The notes below the pieces were generated by a model. That model searched no databases, was not told the origin of the DNA, and saw only the letters and a program-made list of their open reading frames with translations. A program made the translations under genes and the position numbers. Below are positions 8,748 to 17,321 of a stretch of DNA of 64,000 nt, one piece after another. The stretch is from assembly GCA_965247665.1 (NCBI GenBank), contig CBDFHH010000002.1, positions 496,001 through 560,000 on the forward strand, in the 5' to 3' direction. How positions within the stretch are numbered: position 1 is the stretch's first letter; every line of letters starts with the position of its first letter. The DNA is from CAUZWH01 sp965247665. GTDB lineage: Bacteria > Pseudomonadota > Alphaproteobacteria > SHVV01.

Positions 8748-8972
8748 ATGATGGCCAACAAACGGCTGAAGGAAGCGCGATCCCCGTTCTCGCTGGAAAA
8801 GACGGGATTCATCATTGCCGGTGCCGTGATAGCGGTTTTCGTCGGCGATGCCCTGTTCCCGGCCCTAACGCTCTCGTTCGAACCGCGTGCGTTTGCCGCG
8901 ATCAAAGGCGGAGTCGGCGCGATTCTCGGCCTGATTGCCCATCAGCTCTACGTCCGCGTCGGCGAGCGCTAG
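8748..8972 (+). CDS. Small membrane protein of unknown function
   Basis: A 74-residue protein with two hydrophobic stretches (about residues 19-40 and 52-68) separated by a loop with FEPRAF, and charged ends (MANKRLKEAR, VRVGER). The start is one of two adjacent ATGs; AGGA upstream gives a better distance to the second, so the protein may begin at base 8751. I do not recognise a family. It sits ~160 bases ahead of a two-component system on the same strand. A link to envelope sensing is possible but only by position. Confidence 0.6.
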   Translation: MMANKRLKEARSPFSLEKTGFIIAGAVIAVFVGDALFPALTLSFEPRAFAAIKGGVGAILGLIAHQLYVRVGER

Positions 8973-9132
8973 CCGGAACCATAAAGCCGCCGGGAGCGGT
9001 CGATATCGTACCGGGCAGTGGCCCGGCCCTGCCCAGCGGCAAATAAACGCCTCAGCGCTTAAAGTTGCGCCCTGGACAAGCGAAGATGCACTCTCAATAT
9101 TTCCGCGCGACACGCTGAAGGAGGTCCAACGC

Positions 9133-9810
9133 GTGCGGATACTCGTCGTCGAGGATGATCCCGAGGCCTCGCGCTACATTGCGCGCGGCCTGACCGAGGC
9201 CGGTCACGTCGTCGAAACGGCGGCCGACGGCGAGGACGGTCTGGCGTTGGCACAGGACGAGAATTTCGACGTCGCCGTGGTCGACCGCATGCTGCCCAAG
9301 CTCGACGGTCTGGCGCTGGTCGAGCGCTTGCGGGCGGCAAAAATTGGGACGCCCGTGCTGTTCCTCAGCGCCCTCGGCGAGGTCGACGACCGCGTGACAG
9401 GGTTGCGCGCGGGCGGCGACGACTACCTGGTCAAGCCCTTCGCCTTCGCCGAATTGCTGGCGCGCATCGAGGTGCTGGCTCGGCGCGGGAGCAGCGACGT
9501 ATCCCAGACCCGACTAGACGTCGCCGATCTCGCACTCGACATCCTCACGCGGCGGGTGACCCGGAACGGCCAGACGATCAACTTGCAGCCGCGCGAATTC
9601 CGGCTTCTCGAATACCTTATGCGCCACGCCAACCAGGTCGTCACGCGGACCATGCTGCTGGAAAACGTGTGGGACTACCACTTCGATCCACAGACCAACG
9701 TCATCGACGTCCAGATCAGCCGGTTGCGATCCAAGATCGACAAGGGTTTCGAGGCGCCCTTGCTGCATACCGTGCGCGGCGCGGGTTACGTGATCCGTGC
9801 GCCTGATTAG
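9133..9810 (+). CDS. OmpR/PhoB-family response regulator
   Basis: A 225-residue regulator. The GTG start is preceded by a near-perfect AAGGAGGT. The receiver domain (1-120) has acidic pair E7/D8-D9, phosphoacceptor D51 (VVDRMLP), S79 and K101 (LVKPF). The C-terminal winged-helix domain (~130-222) shows the usual LQPREFRLLEYLM and TNVIDVQISRLRSKID segments with VRGAGYVI at the end. It acts as a phosphorylation-controlled transcription factor. Its last 14 bases overlap the sensor kinase gene, and a DegP-type protease follows, which suggests an envelope-stress circuit. Tandem 11-bp repeats ahead of the protease gene are a plausible binding site. Confidence 0.93.
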   Translation: MRILVVEDDPEASRYIARGLTEAGHVVETAADGEDGLALAQDENFDVAVVDRMLPKLDGLALVERLRAAKIGTPVLFLSALGEVDDRVTGLRAGGDDYLVKPFAFAELLARIEVLARRGSSDVSQTRLDVADLALDILTRRVTRNGQTINLQPREFRLLEYLMRHANQVVTRTMLLENVWDYHFDPQTNVIDVQISRLRSKIDKGFEAPLLHTVRGAGYVIRAPD

Positions 9811-11206
9811 CTCGCTGTGGCGCACGGCAACGTTCCGCCTGGCGCTGATCTACCTCATCCTGTTCGGTATTTCGGTAACCGCGCTGGTCGCCTTCGTCTA
9901 CCTCGCGACGGTACGCGTGATCGAACGCCAGACCGACGAGACCATCGAGGCCGAACTCACCGGACTGGCCGAGCGCTATCGCCGCCAGGGTGTGCCGGGC
10001 CTGCACAGCATCATCGCCGAGCGCAGCCGCGGCCAGCAGCATAGCCTCTACCTGCTGGTCGCACCGGGTCGGGCGGTGGTGGCCGGAAATCTCAACGGCT
10101 GGCCGAAAGTTGCGACCGGACCCGGCGGCTGGCTCAATTTCCAGTTCAACCAACCCATCGGTGGCGTGGTCGGTAGCGTGTATGAAGCGCGTGAGGCGCG
10201 GGCACGCCACATTCGCCTCGATCAAGGCTTTCAGCTCCTGGTCGGACGCGACATCCAGCAGCGCCGTGAAATCGAGGCGACCGTGCGCCAATCGCTGGTC
10301 TGGGCCGTGGCCCTGCTGCTGGCGCTGGGGCTGGCCGGCGGCGTCGTCATGAGCCGCAACATGCTGGGGCGAATCCAAGCCATCAACCGCACCAGCCAGG
10401 ACATCGTTGCCGGAGATCTGTCCCGCCGTGTGCCGGTGAGCGGCAGCAACGACGAGATCGACCGTCTGGCGGTCAATCTCAATCACATGCTCGACCAGAT
10501 CGAGCGGCTGATGACCGCCATGCGTCAGGTGACCGACAATATCGCCCACGATCTACGCGGACCCCTCAACCGGCTGCGCACGCGCCTGGACGTGACGCTG
10601 ATGGCGCAGCCCTCCACCGAGGAATACCGCGAGGTGCTGCGGAGCATGGTCGGCGATACCGAACAGCTGCTGACCACCTTTAACGCCCTGCTTAACATCG
10701 CCCAAGTCGAATCCGGAGCCCGCAAGGCGTTCGTCGCGATCGATCTCGGCGACGTCGTGCGCGACCTCGGCGAACTCTATGCGGGGGTCGCGGAGGAGAA
10801 CGATATGACGTTTTCGACCACGGCCGGCGACGGCCTCATGGTCCTCGGCGACCGCGAATTGCTGGCCCAGGCGCTCGCCAATTTGCTCGACAATGCCATC
10901 AAATACACGCCCAGCGGCGGTCGGATCCGGTTCACCGCCGAACGAACCGAAGACCGCGTCGCGGTGGCGGTGGCCGACAGCGGGCCGGGCATTCCCGACG
11001 ACCAGCGCGAGCGTGTGCTTGAACGCTTCGTGCGGCTGGAGGCGAGCCGCAACAGCCCGGGCAGCGGGCTCGGGCTCAGCCTGGTGCGGGCGGTAGCGCG
11101 CCTGCACGGCGCCAGCCTGACGCTCGATGACGCCGATCCCGGTCTGCTCGCGAGGCTGGTGTTTCCGGCCGGCGCAGCTACCGGGCACAACCTTGCCAAT
11201 TCGTAA
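9797..11206 (+). CDS. Sensor histidine kinase
   Basis: A 469-residue inner-membrane kinase starting at a GTG inside the response-regulator gene. It has one membrane helix at ~14-36, a periplasmic sensing region of ~130 residues, a second helix at ~168-187, a HAMP domain, and a dimerisation/phosphotransfer domain with H251 in NIAHDLRGPLNRLR. The HATPase domain has an N-box (ANLLDNAIKYTP), G1 box (VADSGPGIP) and G2 box (GSGLGLSLV). It should phosphorylate the overlapping response regulator. The signal is unknown; the neighbouring periplasmic protease suggests misfolded envelope proteins or an equivalent stress. Confidence 0.92.
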   Translation: MRLISSLWRTATFRLALIYLILFGISVTALVAFVYLATVRVIERQTDETIEAELTGLAERYRRQGVPGLHSIIAERSRGQQHSLYLLVAPGRAVVAGNLNGWPKVATGPGGWLNFQFNQPIGGVVGSVYEAREARARHIRLDQGFQLLVGRDIQQRREIEATVRQSLVWAVALLLALGLAGGVVMSRNMLGRIQAINRTSQDIVAGDLSRRVPVSGSNDEIDRLAVNLNHMLDQIERLMTAMRQVTDNIAHDLRGPLNRLRTRLDVTLMAQPSTEEYREVLRSMVGDTEQLLTTFNALLNIAQVESGARKAFVAIDLGDVVRDLGELYAGVAEENDMTFSTTAGDGLMVLGDRELLAQALANLLDNAIKYTPSGGRIRFTAERTEDRVAVAVADSGPGIPDDQRERVLERFVRLEASRNSPGSGLGLSLVRAVARLHGASLTLDDADPGLLARLVFPAGAATGHNLANS

Positions 11207-11212
11207 TCCGCC

Positions 11213-11231
11213 GGCAAGGCTGCGGCAAGGC
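11213..11231 (+). promoter_or_regulatory. Tandem GGCAAGGC repeats, candidate response-regulator site
   Basis: Two copies of GGCAAGGC occur 11 bases apart, start to start, just after the kinase stop codon and ~75-90 bases ahead of the protease ATG. A further copy on the other strand (CCTTGCC) lies ~20 bases upstream, inside the end of the kinase gene. Tandem direct repeats one helical turn apart are the usual binding pattern of OmpR/PhoB dimers, so this is a good candidate operator for the neighbouring regulator. A possible -10 element (TACCTT) begins ten bases after the second repeat. Confidence 0.45.
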
Positions 11232-11303
11232 GGCACGACCTACCTTCTCCGGCAGAGGCGAGCGGCTCCGCTCCCCGAAACATGCTCTTGAAGGAGGTCA
11301 TCC

Positions 11304-12836
11304 ATGAGCAGAAACCCACATACGGGCTTTTCCCGCAAGCTTGGTGCCGTCGCCGCGGCGGTCGCGCTAACGGCGCTGGCCGGCGGTGCCGGCGCCCTGA
11401 CGATGATCGACTCCCCGACCGCGCAGCCGTCGCAACCCGGTTCGGCGATGCCGCGGACGACCGGCCTGCCGGCAAGCTTTTCGCAGATCATCGCCGAGAT
11501 CAGCCCGGCGGTGGTTAACGTGCAGGTCGAGCGGCAGGTCGCCGAGCTGTCGCCAAGCAACGGCGAATTCGACTCCATGGCGCCCCAAATGCGCCGTTTT
11601 TTCGAGCGGCACTTCGACGATGACCGGTTCGGCGGTCGTGAGTTCCGCTTCGGTCCGCGTCCGCGCCATGGCCCCAATGTCACCGGCATCGGCTCGGGCT
11701 TCATCATCGACCCGGACGGCCTGATCGTCACCAACGATCACTTGGTGCGCGGCGCCGATAAGATCACCGTGACCACCGAATCGGGCAGGGAATACATCGC
11801 CGAGCCGGTCGGCCGCGACCCCAAGACCGACCTCACATTGCTCAAGATCGAAGGCGATGGCGACCTGCCGGCGGTAGCGTTTGCCAAGCGTGACGCCAAC
11901 GTTGGCGACTGGGTGATCGCCATCGGCAACCCCTTCGGCCTCGGCCACACGGCGACCACGGGCATCGTATCGGCGCGTCACCGTAGTATCGGCGCCGGCC
12001 CCTATGACGACTTCCTGCAGATCGATGCGCCGATCAATCGCGGCAATTCGGGCGGGCCAGTGTTCAACATCGACGGCGAAGTCGTCGGCATCAACACCGC
12101 CATCTTTTCTCCCAACGGCGGCAGCGTCGGCATCGGCTTCGCTATTCCGGCCTCGTTGGCACGGGACGTGGTCGCCGAACTCGAGGATGACGGCACGGTC
12201 GAACGCGGCTGGCTCGGCGTGCAGATCCAGCAGGTCGGCAAGGACATCGCCGCCAGCGTCGGCCTCGACCGGGCCGCTGGGGCGATCGTCGCCAGCGTCG
12301 TCGACGGCAGTCCCGCCGCCGAAGCCGGTTTGAAGTCGGGCGACGTCATCCTCGGCGTCAACGGTAACGCGATCGAGAACATGCGCCAGCTGCCGCGGGT
12401 GATCGCGGCGCTGCAAGCCGGCGACAAGGCCGAGCTCGCGGTATGGCGTGATGGACGTGAGATCGAAGTGACGGTCGAGATCGCCGAGCTGCAGGAAAGC
12501 GCTGCAACCGCGACCGGGTCCATGCCCGCCGCCGAGAGCCGCATGCTGGGCCTGGAGCTCGCACCGCTCGACGAGGAAGCGCGCGCGCTTTACGACATCG
12601 ACGGCGCGGTCGAGGGTGTCGTGGTAACCAAGGTCAAGCGCAGCAGTGCCGCGGCGGCAAAGGGCGTCCGCAGCGGCGACGTCGTCGTCACGGTCGCCGG
12701 CATGCCGGTGAAAACCCCGGCCGATGTCGCTTCCGCGATAAAGCGCAGCGGCGAGCAGAAGCGGACGGCGGTGCTGGTCCAGCTCGAACGCCGGAATAGC
12801 CGGCGCCTGGTCGCCTTACCCCTGTCGGAAGGCTAG
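11304..12836 (+). CDS. degP: DegP/HtrA-family periplasmic serine protease (Do family)
   Basis: A 510-residue protease/chaperone. The start follows AAGGAGGT. Residues 1-38 form a signal peptide (positively charged SRKLG, then a hydrophobic core). The trypsin-like domain carries the triad H146 (TNDHLV; most relatives have TNNHVV), D176 (DPKTDLTLL) and S249 (GNSGGP). Two PDZ domains follow (roughly 280-390 and 405-505). It degrades or refolds damaged proteins in the periplasm. Its place right after a two-component system and a tandem-repeat operator indicates regulated expression in an envelope-stress response. A strong terminator closes the unit. Confidence 0.93.
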   Translation: MSRNPHTGFSRKLGAVAAAVALTALAGGAGALTMIDSPTAQPSQPGSAMPRTTGLPASFSQIIAEISPAVVNVQVERQVAELSPSNGEFDSMAPQMRRFFERHFDDDRFGGREFRFGPRPRHGPNVTGIGSGFIIDPDGLIVTNDHLVRGADKITVTTESGREYIAEPVGRDPKTDLTLLKIEGDGDLPAVAFAKRDANVGDWVIAIGNPFGLGHTATTGIVSARHRSIGAGPYDDFLQIDAPINRGNSGGPVFNIDGEVVGINTAIFSPNGGSVGIGFAIPASLARDVVAELEDDGTVERGWLGVQIQQVGKDIAASVGLDRAAGAIVASVVDGSPAAEAGLKSGDVILGVNGNAIENMRQLPRVIAALQAGDKAELAVWRDGREIEVTVEIAELQESAATATGSMPAAESRMLGLELAPLDEEARALYDIDGAVEGVVVTKVKRSSAAAAKGVRSGDVVVTVAGMPVKTPADVASAIKRSGEQKRTAVLVQLERRNSRRLVALPLSEG

Positions 12837-12884
12837 ATTCGGTCGCAGAAAGCGCTCCTAACATATTGAAACGAAAAACTTCTT

Positions 12885-12918
12885 GTGCCCGTGGTGGTTG
12901 CTGCGGGCACTTTTTTTT
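12885..12918 (+). terminator. Rho-independent terminator after degP
   Basis: The arms GTGCCCG and CGGGCAC pair over a 12-base loop and are followed by eight T residues. It ends the response regulator-kinase-protease transcript. The ~285 bases between it and the next gene show no coding signal. Confidence 0.85.
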
Positions 12919-13203
12919 CGTTGCTCGGCTTGGACGGCATCGACGGTCCCACCGCAAGGGCGATGTCACTCGGCCGCACCGGCCAGCGGAAAACGGAAGC
13001 GCGACGCGTGTCGAAAGGAAACATTGGGCTATGCCGGGGCTTTCGTCCGCGAGCTCCAGGAAGCGGGGCCGAAGTCGGCGCCACCTTCGCGGGCGCATTG
13101 ATGTATACTCGGGTCGACGTTGCGCGAAGATATTCGCGGCCGATCCGGTTTTGCTCACCACGTGGAGATGCCAGCGCGGTCGTGACGTAGAAGGAGGCAG
13201 GCC

Positions 13204-13716
13204 ATGCCGCTCGTTGACATTCATCACGTTGCTCTGAAGTGCAAGGCGGGTAAGCTCGAAGCGACCGAAAAGTTCTATGCCGACTTTCTCGGCATGTCCT
13301 ATGCGCCGCGGCCGGACCTCGGCTTCCCCGGCGCCTGGCTCGACATCGGCGACACCATGTTCCATCTCGTCGAGAAGGAGGATCCCGAGGAGCTCGACCC
13401 GTGGTACGGCCGCGAGGAATCCGGCAGTGCCGTCGATCACATCGCCGTCAAGGCACACGGGTTCGACGAGATGAAGCGGAAGGCGATCGACGCCGGCATG
13501 GACTGGCGCCAGATGTCGATCCCCGATGCCGGCCTGTGGCAATTGTTCCTGCTCGATCCCAACGGCGTGATCATCGAGCTCAACTTCCCGATCGCCGAGG
13601 AGCCCGCGGGCAGCACCGGTCCGGGAAACGACAAGCTCTACCCGCCGCTCGAAGAGCAATCGAAGGAAGCGCAAGAGCGCACCAGGAAGCTGCGGGAGAG
13701 CCAAGCCGCGGAGTAG
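13204..13716 (+). CDS. VOC-superfamily (glyoxalase/bleomycin-resistance/extradiol-type) protein
   Basis: A 170-residue protein starting after AAGGAGG. It has the paired beta-alpha-beta-beta-beta modules of the vicinal oxygen chelate fold: first module IHHVALKCKAG...FYADFLGM, second module VDHIAVKAHGFDEM...LFLLDPNGVIIELNF. The likely metal ligands are His near residue 7-8, His in VDHIAV and Glu in IIELNF. The C-terminal ~35 residues are charged and probably extended. VOC proteins include lyases, isomerases and dioxygenases, and the reaction cannot be named from motifs. It lies 55 bases ahead of a Rieske oxygenase on the same strand and may process its product. Confidence 0.75.
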   Translation: MPLVDIHHVALKCKAGKLEATEKFYADFLGMSYAPRPDLGFPGAWLDIGDTMFHLVEKEDPEELDPWYGREESGSAVDHIAVKAHGFDEMKRKAIDAGMDWRQMSIPDAGLWQLFLLDPNGVIIELNFPIAEEPAGSTGPGNDKLYPPLEEQSKEAQERTRKLRESQAAE

Positions 13717-13771
13717 CGAGCCCGGCGGGCCGCCGCGGCCCGCTCGTCCCGGTTGCCCAGAGGAGGCGGCG

Positions 13772-15040
13772 ATGTCGCTAGCCGAGGAGATGGTCTGGCC
13801 ACGCGCCGACTATTCGCGCGTACCGTTCCGTGTGTATCACGACGGCGAAATGTTCGAGCGGGAGATGGAGCGCATCTTCCGCGGGCCGGCGTGGCTGTTC
13901 CTCGGCCTCGAGGCCGAAATCCCCAATAGCGGCGACTTCCGCGCAAGCTGGCTCGGCGACACGCCGGTGATCTACAACCGTGCCGCCGACGGCGGGATCC
14001 ACTGCTTCGTCAACCGCTGTGCCCACCGTGGCGCCATCGTTCGGCGCGAGATCTACGGCAACGCCGCCGACCACACCTGCATCTACCACCGCTGGTGCTA
14101 CGACCTCGAAGGCAACCTTATCGGCGTGCCTTTCCAGCGCGGCGTGCACGGCAAGGGCGGCATGTCGGACGATTTCGACAAGGCCGAGCATGGCTTGCGC
14201 AAGCTGCGGGTGGAGAACTACCACGGTGTGCTGTGGGCCACCTTCCGCGGCAACGAAGTGGAGCCTTTGGTCGACTATCTCGGCCCGCATCACAGCGCGC
14301 ATCTCGCCCGTACCATGCACAAGCCATTGAAAGTTCTGGGTTATCAACGCCAACACGTGCACGGAAATTGGAAATTCTATAACGAGAATCTGCGCGACCT
14401 CTATCACGGTACGCTGTTGCACGCCTTTCCCATCACCTTTGCCGTGGCGCGCATGACCCATGATGGCGGCTCGAAAATGGACCCCCGCCATCGCCACAAT
14501 CTGTCGTGGGTCAAGGAGGGCACCGACGACGACGAGGAATCGCACCGGGCCTATCAGGACGAGGCCAAGATGGATGACCGCCGCCGCCTGTCGGACGAGG
14601 CGATCCTCGACTACGTCGCCGAATATGAGGACGGCATCGACACCACGATCTGCTCGGTGTTCCCCAACGCCGTGTTCCAGCAGTTCCGCAACAGCCTGGC
14701 GACTCGCCAGATCCGGCCCAAGAGCAAGGACGCGTTCGAGTTGTTCTGGACCATCTTCGGCTACGCCGACGACGACGACGCCATGACCCAGCGGCGCATG
14801 ATTCAGGCCAACATGGTCGGGCCGGCCGGGTTCGTCTCGATGGAAGACGCCGAAGCGGTCGAAATCGCCCATCGGGCCACGATTCGCGAACCCGACAGCT
14901 CATCGATCATCGAGTTCGGCGGCACCGGCCCGATCGAGGGCACCGAAAGCGAATCGCTGTGCACCGATGTGCCGTGCCGCGGGTTCTGGTCGTACTACGC
15001 GGAGCTGATGGGAAACGAAGCCGTCGGCGGCATCCGCTAG
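13772..15040 (+). CDS. Aromatic-ring-hydroxylating dioxygenase alpha subunit (anthranilate/benzoate-type Rieske)
   Basis: A 422-residue oxygenase subunit starting after AGAGGAGG. Rieske ligands are C83, H85, C103 and H106 (the last pair in CIYHRWCYD, where most relatives have CxxHGW). The catalytic iron motif reads D209-x2-H212-x4-H217 in NLRDLYHGTLLHAF. Architecture and length fit the AntA/BenA class, whose members usually have a small beta subunit encoded next door. None is present here: ~125 bases without a recognisable gene follow, then a convergent SDR gene. Either this is a beta-less form or the partner is elsewhere. The substrate is probably an aromatic acid. Confidence 0.82.
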   Translation: MSLAEEMVWPRADYSRVPFRVYHDGEMFEREMERIFRGPAWLFLGLEAEIPNSGDFRASWLGDTPVIYNRAADGGIHCFVNRCAHRGAIVRREIYGNAADHTCIYHRWCYDLEGNLIGVPFQRGVHGKGGMSDDFDKAEHGLRKLRVENYHGVLWATFRGNEVEPLVDYLGPHHSAHLARTMHKPLKVLGYQRQHVHGNWKFYNENLRDLYHGTLLHAFPITFAVARMTHDGGSKMDPRHRHNLSWVKEGTDDDEESHRAYQDEAKMDDRRRLSDEAILDYVAEYEDGIDTTICSVFPNAVFQQFRNSLATRQIRPKSKDAFELFWTIFGYADDDDAMTQRRMIQANMVGPAGFVSMEDAEAVEIAHRATIREPDSSSIIEFGGTGPIEGTESESLCTDVPCRGFWSYYAELMGNEAVGGIR

Positions 15041-15167
15041 CCGCACGACCCCGAACCGCCGGCTCGCAAGGCGCTCAAGGCGAGCCGCCGCCACTGCTAC
15101 GACGCCGGCGCCCGCCCGGCGACGATCGACGAAGCGGCATGAGCCGGCGCCCGAAAAAGCAGACCAA

Positions 15168-16010
15168 CTAATCCGCCTTGGCCACCACCTCCTTGTTGCG
15201 CTGCTCGAGATGCGGCATCGGCATCTGCATCGAGGTGAGTCCGCCATCGATCGGTATCAGCGCGCCATTGACGAAGGACGAGGCGTCCGACGCCAGGTAG
15301 ACCGCGAGCCCGGCGATTTCGTGCGGCTCGGCCATCCGCCCCAACGGCGTGTGGGTTTCGAGATCGTCGACGAATCCCTGTTCGTTGGGGTCGGGTGGCT
15401 CGCCCTCTTTGAGCCCGCCGCCGAGGCTGGTGCGGAAATAGCCGGGCTTGATCGCGTTGCAGCGCACGCCGAACGGGCCGAGCTCGACGGCAAAGGACTT
15501 GGTCAGACCCACCACCCCGGCCTTGCCGGCGTTGTAGGCCGGGGTGGTCGGCACGATGATGTCCGGGCCGGCAATCGACGCGATGTTGATGATCGACCCC
15601 GATCCCTGCTCGGCCATCCGGCGCCCCGCCTCCTGGCAGAACACGAACGGCGCGGTAAGGTGGATATCGATATGGCGCTGCCATTCGGCCAGCGGGAACT
15701 CGGTGATCGGTGCGCCCACGGAAATGCCGGCATTGTTGATCATGACGTCGATGCGGCCGTGCTCAGCGATGGTGTCGGCGATGGCGGCGCGGCAGCTGTC
15801 GAAAGCGGTAACGTCGAACGCCATCCCCTCGGCCCCAAAGCCGTCATCGGCGAGGCCCTGGACCTTGCGGGTCAGTTCATCAGCATCCATGTCGTTGAGC
15901 ACGACGTAGGCGCCGTGCTCGGCAAGGCCGCGCGCCATGGCGTAGCCCAGGCCGCGAGCGGCGCCGGTCACGAACCCGACACGGCCTTCCAGGGAAAATC
16001 GATCGGACAT
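15168..16010 (-). CDS. Short-chain dehydrogenase/reductase
   Basis: A 280-residue classical SDR. The chosen ATG has GGAGG nine bases upstream. NAD(P) binding is shown by TGAARGLG near residue 15 and NNAGIS; the catalytic Ser-Tyr-Lys set is seen in IASIAG and YNAGK. The C-terminus is a little longer than usual and ends in a charged tail (HLEQRNKEVVAKAD). It is cytoplasmic and oxidises or reduces a hydroxyl/keto group on an unknown substrate. It is divergent from an acyl-CoA dehydrogenase gene with ~120 bases between them, and convergent with the Rieske gene. Confidence 0.85.
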   Translation of the reverse strand: MSDRFSLEGRVGFVTGAARGLGYAMARGLAEHGAYVVLNDMDADELTRKVQGLADDGFGAEGMAFDVTAFDSCRAAIADTIAEHGRIDVMINNAGISVGAPITEFPLAEWQRHIDIHLTAPFVFCQEAGRRMAEQGSGSIINIASIAGPDIIVPTTPAYNAGKAGVVGLTKSFAVELGPFGVRCNAIKPGYFRTSLGGGLKEGEPPDPNEQGFVDDLETHTPLGRMAEPHEIAGLAVYLASDASSFVNGALIPIDGGLTSMQMPMPHLEQRNKEVVAKAD

Positions 16011-16131
16011 GTTTGCCTCCATGTGAGGTCCTAGAGGATCGCACCATCGTACCTGAAGCTCGGCGTATCCGGGATTTTGCACCGCGGTTCAACCGTTTAC
16101 ACTGCACGCAGTGAGATTGCGGAGCAGGTTG

Positions 16132-17304
16132 GTGGATTTTTCGTTGACCGACGACCAGCGGGCGCTGCGAGACGCGGCGCGGGACTTTGCCGCCAACGAG
16201 TTCGGCGACAAGGCCAGGGAGTTGGAGGAGACCAACACGCCGGTTGCCTTCGACGACCGCATGCGCATGGGCGAATACGGTTTTCTCGGCGTCAACCTGC
16301 CGACCGAGTATGGCGGCCTCGGTCTCGACGACCTCACCGCGGTTCTGATCCTCGAGCAATACGCCAAGATATCCCCGGCGATCGCCTTCCCGGTGTTCGA
16401 AAGCTGTTTCGGACCGGCCCAGGCGATCGAGCGCTTCGGTACCGAGACCCTTAAGCGGCGCATCCTGCCGCGGATTTGCCGTGGCCGTTCGATCGTGTCG
16501 ATCGCCATGTCGGAGCCGGGGGCCGGCTCGGCGCTGACCGACCTTGGCACGCGCGGTGAGATCAACGGCGCCATCATCACCCTTAACGGCCAAAAGCGGT
16601 GGTGCAGCGGCGCCGGCCACGCCGACGGCTACCTTGTCTACTGCCGCCTGTCCGACGAACCCGGGGCCAAGGGAATCGGCGCGGTGTTCGTCGACGCCGA
16701 CAAGCCCGGCCTGTCGTTCGGCGAGCAGGAACAGCTCATGGGGTTCCGCGGTATTCCCAGCGCCGACATCTACTTCGACAATGTCGAAGTCGGCAAAGAC
16801 GACCTCGTGGCCGGCGCCGGCGGCTTCAGGCGGCTGATGGAAGCTTTTGACCTCGAACGTTGCGGCAACGCGACCATGTCGCTGGCGATCGCGCAATCGG
16901 CGCTGGACCACGCGATCGAGTATGTGCAGGAGCGCGAGCAGTTCGGCCGGCCAATCGTCGAGTTCCAGGCGGTGCAGCTCAAGCTCGCCAATATGGCTAT
17001 GAAGGTCGAAGCGGCGCGGCTGCTGATCTACCGCGCGGTGGTCAATGTCGCGAAGGGGTTTCCGTCGGCCAAGGATTCCAGCATCGCCAAATGTTTCGCC
17101 AACGAGATGGTACGGGAGGTCACCGGCGATGCGCTGCAGGTGATGGGCGGCTATGGCTACCACAAGGATTACGGCATGGAACGGCGCCTGCGCGACGCCT
17201 GGGGTTGGGGCATCGCCGGCGGCACCATCGATATCCAGAAGACCAACATCGCTTCCGCCCTGGTCGGCCGGCGGTTTTCGCAGCGGCGCGAAAGGCCTGA
17301 GTAG
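16132..17304 (+). CDS. Acyl-CoA dehydrogenase family flavoprotein
   Basis: About 390 residues. I place the start at the GTG giving MDFSLTDDQRALRD, which has GGAGCAGG upstream; an in-frame GTG seven codons earlier is possible. FAD and substrate motifs are present: SIAMSEPGAGSALTDL, KRWCSGAGHADGYLV, EREQFGRPIVEFQAVQ, and VMGGYGYHKDYGMERRLRDA. The place of the catalytic Glu of short-chain enzymes is Gly here (AGGTIDIQ). A Glu in FDLERCGNA lies at the position used by isovaleryl-CoA dehydrogenase, which is the likelier base. It introduces a 2,3-double bond into a thioester. It starts a same-strand run with a fumarylacetoacetase-family hydrolase and an SDR. Confidence 0.85.
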   Translation: MDFSLTDDQRALRDAARDFAANEFGDKARELEETNTPVAFDDRMRMGEYGFLGVNLPTEYGGLGLDDLTAVLILEQYAKISPAIAFPVFESCFGPAQAIERFGTETLKRRILPRICRGRSIVSIAMSEPGAGSALTDLGTRGEINGAIITLNGQKRWCSGAGHADGYLVYCRLSDEPGAKGIGAVFVDADKPGLSFGEQEQLMGFRGIPSADIYFDNVEVGKDDLVAGAGGFRRLMEAFDLERCGNATMSLAIAQSALDHAIEYVQEREQFGRPIVEFQAVQLKLANMAMKVEAARLLIYRAVVNVAKGFPSAKDSSIAKCFANEMVREVTGDALQVMGGYGYHKDYGMERRLRDAWGWGIAGGTIDIQKTNIASALVGRRFSQRRERPE

Positions 17305-17321
17305 CAGCCAAGGAGAATGAT

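Noticed and set aside
13204..13716. The VOC protein named as an extradiol ring-cleavage dioxygenase
   Set aside because: It has only ~170 residues and generic VOC motifs; extradiol enzymes of this fold are usually larger, so a specific name is not supported.
15041..15167. A short frame after the third Rieske gene as a missing beta subunit
   Set aside because: It is about 40 codons of new sequence, Arg-rich, and has nothing in common with the ~160-residue beta subunit fold.
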